DNA of 6,669 nucleotides, from contig DOHL01000011.1 of the NCBI GenBank assembly GCA_003535305.1, positions 1 to 6,669 of the forward strand. The letters run 5' to 3'. The position numbers and the translations under genes were made by a program. The notes below the pieces were generated by a model. The model made no database searches, was not told the DNA's origin, and saw only the letters and a program-made list of their open reading frames with translations. Each line of letters opens with the position of its first letter. Position 1 is the stretch's first letter. Shown here in pieces: positions 1 through 5,215 of the stretch. This stretch comes from Candidatus Acetothermia bacterium. GTDB lineage: Bacteria > Bipolaricaulota > Bipolaricaulia > UBA7950.

Positions 1-96
1 CAGGTCTGTGGTTTTATTAACGTATATTTTGGTCGGTCTGTTTGCCGCAAGTAGGGACGGTAGCTGGATTAAGTTCTGTAACGTCAACGTCGTCAT
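1..96 (-). CDS. Possible start of a further gene, cut by the left edge
   Basis: An ATG at 96-94, 13 nt after the GH13 stop, opens a frame that runs 32 codons to the window edge without a stop, beginning MTTLTLQNLIQLPSLLAA. Same strand and short spacing fit a further operon member. The SD is weak (GCGAGCAG upstream), unlike the strong ones of its neighbours, and 32 open codons can occur by chance. The N-terminus faintly recalls the first helix of PucR-type regulators, but this is too short to assign a function. If it is not a gene, the stretch is a 3' untranslated region without a visible terminator. Confidence 0.35.
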   Translation of the reverse strand, partial: MTTLTLQNLIQLPSLLAANRPTKIYVNKTTDL

Positions 97-109
97 TCTG
101 CTCGCATTT

Positions 110-1486
110 TCACTCTCTGCAGCGAAGAATACGGAAGTCGACCGCCGCGACCTCAACTGGTGACGAAATTTTCTCCTGAAGGCACAGATCGTAAAAATCC
201 CCACTGATGGGGGCGGGAAGTTTAACTGAGACCGATTCATTGCCGGCGTTGATTACTATTACGATCTTTTCCTTTCCCAGCTGTCGCAAGTAAGTGAGGA
301 TCGTATCTTTTGCCTGGACAAAAACGAATTTACCGCGGCGCAACGCTATTCTCTCTTTTCGCAATTTGATCAAGTTTTTAACAATACTAAAGATATTCCT
401 GTCTTGCTCTTCCTCTTTCCAGAGAAAAGTACGACGACAATCCGGATCTTCCTCTCCTGTCATGCCGATCTCGTCTCCATAGTAGATCGCCGGCACGCCG
501 GGAAAGGTGAACAGGAACGCCGCAGCCAGGAGGAATTTACGATGGTCACCCCGGCACAGGGTGAGAAAGCGGGATTTATCGTGACTCCCAAGGAGGGTAT
601 AGGAAGTGTGGTTCGCCTCCTCAGGGTAGCTCTTCCAGATGCCGTTAACATGATTGATGAACTGCTGTGCGTCCCATTCTCCCTTTGCAAAGAAGGAGAC
701 GAGCCCTTCCCATAGTTTATAGTGCATTACCCCGTCGACAGCGTCATGTTTAAACCACGAAGTGGCGAGCCCCATCACCTCTCCCAAAACATAGGCGTCG
801 GGGTTCTCTTCCTTGGCGACACGTCGGATAGAGCGCACAAAGTTCGGGGGGAGGTACTCGGTCGTATCGAGCCGCCAGCCATCGATCTTGTACGCCCTGA
901 TCCAGTGGCGCACCACTGAGAATAGGTATTCACACACATCCGGATTGCGATGGTTCCATTCAGGCATGCTTGAAACCCCGGCCCAGCAAACATAGTTCGG
1001 TTGTGGTTCGCAAACGACCTGCTCGCCAGAGATAGTGAACCAGTCCCAGTAGGGCGAGCTGGGCCCTTGTTCAACAACATCCTGAAAGAAGGGGTGGGTC
1101 TTGCCGCAGTGGTTGAATACCCCGTCGAGAACGATGTGCATATCACGTGCATGGAGGGCGGATATTAGCTTCAATAACGCGTCGTTCCCTCCGAACGCCG
1201 AATCTACCGTGAAATAGTCCTCGGTGTCGTATTTATGATTCGAAGGAGAGACAAAGATCGGAGTGAGATAGAGCGCGTTTACTCCAAGCGTCTGTAGGTA
1301 GTCGAGCTTCTTTACGATGCCGACAAGATCGCCGCCGAAGAAGGAACGGCTCTGCGGACGTTCTCCCCACGGCCGTACTCCAATTGGATCGTTCTCTGCG
1401 TCCCCGTTAAAAAATCGCTCGGGAAAGATCTGGTAGAAGATCGCATCGCGGACCCAGTCTGGTGTCGTAAACTCCAACAGCGTCAA
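110..1486 (-). CDS. Cytoplasmic GH13 alpha-amylase family enzyme (cyclomaltodextrinase / neopullulanase / maltogenic amylase-like)
   Basis: It is predicted to hydrolyse imported maltodextrins or cyclodextrins in the cytoplasm; there is no signal peptide. The 458 residues begin almost directly with the (beta/alpha)8 barrel (AIFYQIFPERF, 15-25), so the N-terminal CBM34-type domain of typical cyclomaltodextrinases (about 580 residues) is absent; a compact build of this kind is also known in Thermotoga AglB. GH13 motifs: region I DGVFNH (121-126); region V MPEWN (174-178, usually MPKLN); region II GWRLDTTEY (203-211) with nucleophile Asp207 and Arg205; region III LGEV with acid/base Glu236; region IV GSHDKS (300-305) with transition-state stabiliser Asp303. 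VPAIYYGDEIGM (331-342) is also typical, and a short C-terminal beta domain follows. All three catalytic acids are present. The replacement of VANE after the nucleophile by TTEY leaves the exact specificity open. The TTG start overlaps the malG stop by 4 nt, implying translational coupling. Confidence 0.9.
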   Translation of the reverse strand: MTLLEFTTPDWVRDAIFYQIFPERFFNGDAENDPIGVRPWGERPQSRSFFGGDLVGIVKKLDYLQTLGVNALYLTPIFVSPSNHKYDTEDYFTVDSAFGGNDALLKLISALHARDMHIVLDGVFNHCGKTHPFFQDVVEQGPSSPYWDWFTISGEQVVCEPQPNYVCWAGVSSMPEWNHRNPDVCEYLFSVVRHWIRAYKIDGWRLDTTEYLPPNFVRSIRRVAKEENPDAYVLGEVMGLATSWFKHDAVDGVMHYKLWEGLVSFFAKGEWDAQQFINHVNGIWKSYPEEANHTSYTLLGSHDKSRFLTLCRGDHRKFLLAAAFLFTFPGVPAIYYGDEIGMTGEEDPDCRRTFLWKEEEQDRNIFSIVKNLIKLRKERIALRRGKFVFVQAKDTILTYLRQLGKEKIVIVINAGNESVSVKLPAPISGDFYDLCLQEKISSPVEVAAVDFRILRCRE

Positions 1487-2340
1487 CCCTTAACGCCTCC
1501 GCGGGTGAGGCCGGAGATGAGAAACCGCTGCAGCGAAAGGAATACAACCATGATAGGAATAGCACCAAGCATGCATGCCGCCGCGAATATCCCCCACCGG
1601 GTGGCATATTGCCCTTGGATGAACAGCCGTAATCCCACAGCAAAGGTAAATTGTCTTGTTCCAGTCAACAGAATACTTGGCAGCAGAAAATCAGAGTATG
1701 TTCCGATGAAGGTGAGGATGAAGATGACCGCCAATATGGGTCGGGCAAGGGGGAGGATGATTCTCAGGAAGGCTTGGAAATGAGTAGCTCCATCTACCAT
1801 AGCCGACTCCTCTAAGTCATGGGGAATTGTATCAAAATAGCTTTTCATTAGCCATGTATTGAACCCCATTGCTCCGCCGAGATAGACCATGATCAACCCG
1901 GCGTGAGTGTTCAATCCTAACCAAGGGATATAGCGCCCGATGCTGAGAAGAAGAAGGTATATCGCCACCATAGCTAGCATCTGAGGGAACATCTGGATAA
2001 GGAGCAAGGCTAATAGCCCTGTCCGGCGGCCGCGAAAGCGAAAACGGGATAATGCATAGGCTCCAAGAGCGGTCAAAAATACCGTCACCAGCGATGCCGT
2101 CCCCGAGACCTTGATGCTATTCCATAACCATAAGCCAAAGGGGTGTAGAGGATTGGTAAAGAGATCCAGATAATGATTCCAGGTTACCACTTGGGGGATG
2201 AAACGCAGACCGAAAAGGGTGTTGCCAGGATTGATCGAGGCAGAGAAGATCCAGATAACGGGAAAAATGGTAAAGGCGATCATCGCCCAGACCAGCAGAT
2301 GACGAAAGATTTTCCCGAGCAGTGTATGTCGGCTATACAT
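1483..2340 (-). CDS. malG: Maltose/maltodextrin ABC transporter permease MalG
   Basis: This is the second membrane subunit of the importer and pairs with MalF. It has 285 residues from the ATG at 2340 (E. coli 296). Membrane segments are visible near residues 13-35, 80-100, 108-132, 145-165, 202-225 and 250-272. The ATPase-docking EAA loop is LEESAMVDGATHFQAF (176-191), followed by ILPLARP. The C-terminus QRFLISGLTRGGVKG closely resembles the E. coli MalG tail, which is known to reach into the MalK dimer interface; its conservation suggests a MalK-type partner. The in-frame GTG at 2364 would add 8 residues but overlaps malF and lacks an SD. The TGA stop overlaps the TTG start of the next gene in TTGA. 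Confidence 0.95.
   Translation of the reverse strand: MYSRHTLLGKIFRHLLVWAMIAFTIFPVIWIFSASINPGNTLFGLRFIPQVVTWNHYLDLFTNPLHPFGLWLWNSIKVSGTASLVTVFLTALGAYALSRFRFRGRRTGLLALLLIQMFPQMLAMVAIYLLLLSIGRYIPWLGLNTHAGLIMVYLGGAMGFNTWLMKSYFDTIPHDLEESAMVDGATHFQAFLRIILPLARPILAVIFILTFIGTYSDFLLPSILLTGTRQFTFAVGLRLFIQGQYATRWGIFAAACMLGAIPIMVVFLSLQRFLISGLTRGGVKG
1496..1500 (-). promoter_or_regulatory. Ribosome binding site for the GH13 gene, inside the malG 3' end
   Basis: GGAGG lies 9 nt before the TTG at 1486 and within the last malG codons. It supports TTG 1486 over the next TTG in frame (codon 4), which would be 18 nt away. Confidence 0.6.
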
Positions 2341-2345
2341 CGTTT

Positions 2346-2353
2346 CCTCCTTA
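2346..2353 (-). promoter_or_regulatory. malG ribosome binding site overlapping the malF stop codon
   Basis: TAAGGAGG combines the malF TAA stop (2353-2351) with the malG SD, 5 nt before the ATG at 2340. This layout favours translational coupling of malF and malG. It also decides the malG start against the GTG at 2364, which lacks an SD at a sensible distance. Confidence 0.85.
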
Positions 2354-3889
2354 GAGACCCTCACTTATCCGCTCCAGACGACGCGTGAAGCGGAAGTTGA
2401 TCGCACTGATTGTGGCGATGATCGCAAAGATGATCAGGGAGATCGCCGCGGCAAAGCCGTACTGAGCTCCAACACCACCAAAGGCCAAATTATAGGTGTA
2501 GCTGATCAGGATATCGGTCGCTCCAGCCGGGGTCATTGCTCCCGGGATAGGAGGACCTCCTCCTGTCAGCAGATAAATAACGTTGAAATTATTAAAGTTG
2601 AATGCAAACGAGCCAACTAAGAGGGGAGCTATCGATATCAAGAGGAGAGGGAAGGTTACCTTCCTAAATCGCTGCCAACTGCCGGCCCCATCGATTCGCG
2701 CCGCTTCATACAATTCACTGGGAATGCTCTGCAATGCCCCCAAACATATAATCATCATATAGGGAAAACCAAGCCACAGATTCACCAGCACTACTGCCAC
2801 CTTAGCCCAAAGAGGATCATGGAGCCAGGGGATCGTAGTGCCAAACAGATCTTGCAAAATACGATTGACGATGCCAAAGTCGACATTCAGCATTCCAGCC
2901 CATATCAGAATGGAGATAAACCCTGGAATTGCATATGGAATAATTAAAATAGTGCGATATAAGTGACGCATCTTTAAGTGTGGATCATTGAGGAGTACGG
3001 CTAAACTAAACCCGAGCACAAAGGTAGTAGCGACGCTCAACGCGGCAAACGCGAAGGTCCAGCGAAAGACACGAAAGAACGGCCGAGCGATATGCGGATT
3101 ATTTATGATCTCAAGAAAGTTCTGGAAACCTATCCTAACCACGAAGCCCGGCAAGAGTCTCTCTCCATCTGCTGAAGTGAAGGCTCCTGCTATAGGTGTA
3201 TAGATTATTCCTGTCTTCAGATCGGTCAAGGTTCCTTGCTCACGGTCGTAGTGATACCGTTGTTGATACACACGAAACTCGCGTATTGAGGTGAGCCGGA
3301 TTACCTCCTCATTCCGTTCCAGTCTGATTTCCTGAAGTTGCCCAAGCAAACGGAATAGTTCACCCCGGCTTAGCCGGTAATAGCCATTGATCTGAACGAT
3401 CTCCCCGCGGTCAAAGACAAAGCGCGAATCTTCCAGTGTAACGATTTCTAAAATACCCTCTGCTGATAGGTAAGTTGTTCCTGTTTCCTTAGAAACTAAA
3501 AGAAAAATAAAGTCCTCTTCATGATCCCTGAATGCCTGAAAGGTGAATCTCTCACCGTCTTCCGGCAAGTAGAAACGACTTTCGAAATGGTCGATTACCT
3601 GCTCTTTAGTGAGCCGATGCCCTGTTCCAAAGTTAGTAAACGCCACACCCATGTTGACAGTGATAGGATAGACGACCATTAGACAAAAAGGAATAAGACC
3701 GGGTAAGAGGTAGCGCAGAGGGTAAGCCCTTTTGGAGAGGACGGCGTAGTTCAGCGCCAGGAGGCCCACAACCAGACCGGCCAACATCCCCCAGCGTTGG
3801 GCAACGACGAGCCCTACCGCCGTCCAAACCCCAAGAGAATCAACAACTCCCAAGAGAAGAATCTTTGCCAAGATTGCAGTCATAGACAT
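2351..3889 (-). CDS. malF: Maltose/maltodextrin ABC transporter permease MalF with P2 periplasmic domain
   Basis: This is one of the two inner-membrane subunits forming the translocation path. From the ATG at 3889 it has 512 residues (E. coli MalF 514). Three N-terminal membrane segments (about 11-31, 34-52 and 62-84) precede a large hydrophilic insert at 85-272 matching the P2 loop, which in E. coli contacts MalE; GTLTDLKTGIIYTP (219-232) and LLPGFVV (245-251) resemble E. coli P2. The transporter core follows, with segments near 273-299, 310-332, 362-386, 418-442 and 476-498. The EAA loop YEAARIDGAG (394-403), ending in TFPLL, docks the ATPase; SFAFNFNNF (427-435) and GGPPIPG are also family-typical. 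The start is ambiguous: an in-frame GTG at 3925 would add 12 residues rich in Lys, Arg and Gly, but it abuts the SD. Its TAA stop lies inside the malG SD. It is more AT-rich than malE. Confidence 0.95.
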   Translation of the reverse strand: MSMTAILAKILLLGVVDSLGVWTAVGLVVAQRWGMLAGLVVGLLALNYAVLSKRAYPLRYLLPGLIPFCLMVVYPITVNMGVAFTNFGTGHRLTKEQVIDHFESRFYLPEDGERFTFQAFRDHEEDFIFLLVSKETGTTYLSAEGILEIVTLEDSRFVFDRGEIVQINGYYRLSRGELFRLLGQLQEIRLERNEEVIRLTSIREFRVYQQRYHYDREQGTLTDLKTGIIYTPIAGAFTSADGERLLPGFVVRIGFQNFLEIINNPHIARPFFRVFRWTFAFAALSVATTFVLGFSLAVLLNDPHLKMRHLYRTILIIPYAIPGFISILIWAGMLNVDFGIVNRILQDLFGTTIPWLHDPLWAKVAVVLVNLWLGFPYMMIICLGALQSIPSELYEAARIDGAGSWQRFRKVTFPLLLISIAPLLVGSFAFNFNNFNVIYLLTGGGPPIPGAMTPAGATDILISYTYNLAFGGVGAQYGFAAAISLIIFAIIATISAINFRFTRRLERISEGL

Positions 3890-3890
3890 G

Positions 3891-3917
3891 AGGGAGCCGC
3901 CTTTGCGGCGGCCCCCT
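3891..3917 (-). promoter_or_regulatory. malE-malF intercistronic hairpin sitting between the malF SD and start codon
   Basis: The two arms AGGGGGCCGCC (3917-3907) and GGCGGCTCCCT (3901-3891) pair over 11 bp, with one G-U wobble and a 5-nt loop GCAAA. No U-run follows on the transcribed strand, so it is not a typical terminator. It starts 7 nt after AGGAGG (3930-3925) and ends 1 nt before the ATG at 3889. Folded, it would place SD and ATG about 8 nt apart; unfolded they are 35 nt apart. Possible roles (inference) are SD-to-start bridging, control of malF translation, or protection of malE mRNA from 3' decay, as REP elements do at this junction in E. coli. Confidence 0.75.
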
Positions 3918-3924
3918 TTTCTCA

Positions 3925-3930
3925 CCTCCT
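3925..3930 (-). promoter_or_regulatory. malF ribosome binding site (offset by hairpin)
   Basis: AGGAGG, continuing as TGA, is the only strong SD near malF. A GTG begins on its last G (3925-3923) and is in frame with malF, but it would have zero spacing, which argues against it as the start. The next in-frame candidates are ATG at 3889 and ATG at 3883, reached across the hairpin at 3917-3891. Confidence 0.7.
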
Positions 3931-3933
3931 TAT

Positions 3934-5142
3934 CTATTCATATCCGATCACCGCGCGGATGCGCATTACAGCATCCCGCAGGGCGTCCTCGGGCGACACC
4001 TCTTCCGTCACGATCAAAAGCAAGGCATCGGCCCAGGCTGTCCACACAGCACCCATCTCCGGGATGCTCGGCATGGGGGTACCGACAGCCGCGTTTGCAG
4101 CCCAGGCGACCACATCCGGATCGGCCGCGACCACATCCAACGCAGGGATGAAGGCCGGGTTTCGCGGATCTGCCTCGTAGAGCGCCAGCATCGTATCTTT
4201 CGTGGCGATGAATTCCTCAAGGAAGGTCATCGCCAAGATCTTGTTGGCACTGAACGCGCTCACCATAAATCCATGCACGCCGACGAACGGCCTCATGGCC
4301 TGTCCTCCGATAGTGGGAAGCGGAGCGATGCCGTAATTGATCCCAGCAGCCTTGATATCCCTCACCGCCCACGGGCCGGTGAGGATCATCCCTACCATGC
4401 CGTCGTTGAACAGACCGGTCATGGCTCCATAGTCAGTCCCTACCGGCAGCAATCCAGAGGTGATGAGCTCCAGAATAAGGTGCCCGCCGATGATCGCGCC
4501 TTCATTGTCCAAACCGATGTCACGGGGATCGAGTACCCCTTCCTCGTCCAGCCCGAAGACATAGCCGCCGAATGCGGATATAAACGGGAAAGCATGGTAA
4601 GGATCCGGTTGGGGGATGTTGGATAGGAAACCAAATTGCCCCTTTTCCGGATCGGTCAGTGCACTGGCAATAGCAATGAACTCGGTGAAGGTTGCCGGCG
4701 GCACCAGCACCAGGTCCCTGTTGTAGATGAGACCGACAGCCTCTGTCAGGTAGGGAAGCCCGTAGATCCGCCCCCCACTTGAGAACGCCTCAATAGCGAC
4801 GGGGACGAACTGATCCCTTATATCCTCTAGGAAGAGGATCGGCTCAAGCAAGCCATCAGCGATCAGCTGACCGATCCAATCGTGCGCGCCGATGATGATG
4901 TCCGGGCCTTCACCGGCCGGCCCGGCTATCCCGAGTCTGTCCCTGATATCACCGAAACCAACCTCGTGAACCTCGACCGGAATACCGAACTCCGCTGTGA
5001 ATGCTTCACTCAGCCCGGCCAGAATTGGAGCCCGCGTAGCATCGGCCCAGATGGTGAGTACCCCGGGCGTGCTTGCCCAGACAGCGCCGGTAAGACCGAA
5101 TAACATCGTAAATCCTAACAGTAACGCGATAAACTTTTTCAT
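3934..5142 (-). CDS. malE: Periplasmic maltose/maltodextrin-binding protein MalE
   Basis: This is the solute-binding subunit of a maltose/maltodextrin ABC importer, acting outside the inner membrane; it captures oligosaccharides and delivers them to MalFG. The 402-residue length fits the family (E. coli 396). Residues 1-23 form a Sec signal peptide (KK, hydrophobic core LLLGFTMLFGL, then VWA before Ser24) with no lipobox cysteine, so the protein is probably soluble in a periplasm rather than a lipoprotein. E. coli MalE-like blocks are visible: GPDIIIGAHD (79-88), AVGLIYNRDL (135-144), MILTGPWAVRDI (252-263), INYGIAPLPTIGGQ (268-281), RPFVGV (284-289) and MPSIPEMGAVWTAW (357-370). Trp258 and Trp367 sit where MalE has its ligand-stacking tryptophans. 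Start: ATG with AGGAGG 8 nt upstream. Stop: TAG. A 44-nt gap with a hairpin separates it from malF. The exact sugar range is not deducible. Confidence 0.95.
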   Translation of the reverse strand: MKKFIALLLGFTMLFGLTGAVWASTPGVLTIWADATRAPILAGLSEAFTAEFGIPVEVHEVGFGDIRDRLGIAGPAGEGPDIIIGAHDWIGQLIADGLLEPILFLEDIRDQFVPVAIEAFSSGGRIYGLPYLTEAVGLIYNRDLVLVPPATFTEFIAIASALTDPEKGQFGFLSNIPQPDPYHAFPFISAFGGYVFGLDEEGVLDPRDIGLDNEGAIIGGHLILELITSGLLPVGTDYGAMTGLFNDGMVGMILTGPWAVRDIKAAGINYGIAPLPTIGGQAMRPFVGVHGFMVSAFSANKILAMTFLEEFIATKDTMLALYEADPRNPAFIPALDVVAADPDVVAWAANAAVGTPMPSIPEMGAVWTAWADALLLIVTEEVSPEDALRDAVMRIRAVIGYE

Positions 5143-5150
5143 TGAAACTA

Positions 5151-5156
5151 CCTCCT
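5151..5156 (-). promoter_or_regulatory. malE ribosome binding site
   Basis: AGGAGG lies 8 nt before the malE ATG at 5142, which is near-optimal. It supports that start together with the signal peptide that begins there. Confidence 0.85.
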
Positions 5157-5204
5157 GTTATTGTGGTTGCTTGTATATCTGTAAAACTCTCTTTCTAATT
5201 TATT

Positions 5205-5214
5205 ATCACCTCCT
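5205..5214 (-). promoter_or_regulatory. Orphan consensus Shine-Dalgarno sequence after the glycosidase stop codon
   Basis: AGGAGGTGAT, a full complement of the 16S anti-SD tail, begins one base after the TGA at 5218-5216. No ATG, GTG or TTG with a useful reading frame lies at normal distance; the GTG inside it hits a stop after three further codons. The malE ATG is about 60 nt away and has its own SD. It may be a remnant, a ribosome standby site or chance. The sequence is certain; a function is not. Confidence 0.4.
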
Positions 5215-5215
5215 A

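Larger units (their letters stand above)
5143..5215 (-). other. Intergenic spacer between glycosidase gene and malE
   Basis: This 73-nt, AT-rich gap is the longest clearly non-coding stretch in the window. It contains an orphan SD at its upstream end and the malE SD at its downstream end. I see no convincing -35/-10 pair, no hairpin followed by a U-run, and no palindromic operator. Read-through from the upstream gene is therefore the simplest reading, although a weak internal promoter cannot be excluded. Confidence 0.5.

Noticed and set aside
78..93. Tandem aacgtc-aacgtc repeat near the left edge
   Set aside because: Two 6-nt copies only, not palindromic, and possibly inside a coding frame; too little to call an operator or array.
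775..1152. Minus-strand alternative frame inside the GH13 gene (125 residues)
   Set aside because: It lies wholly within the barrel-coding region that holds GH13 motifs in another frame. It has no SD and no recognisable protein features.
3891..3917. Hairpin as a rho-independent terminator after malE
   Set aside because: On the transcribed minus strand the stem is followed by CATGTCTATG, with no U-run. The TTTT run lies on the plus-strand side, where no gene ends.
3797..4180. Plus-strand frame across the malE-malF junction (127 residues)
   Set aside because: It is antisense to two well-supported genes, and its composition (Ala, Ser, Thr-rich) reflects the complement of malE.
5165..5215. Candidate promoter (GATAAT or TATACA as -10) upstream of malE
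   Set aside because: The -35 partners are poor or at unfavourable spacing, and the elements overlap the orphan SD or an AT-rich spacer where such matches are expected by chance.
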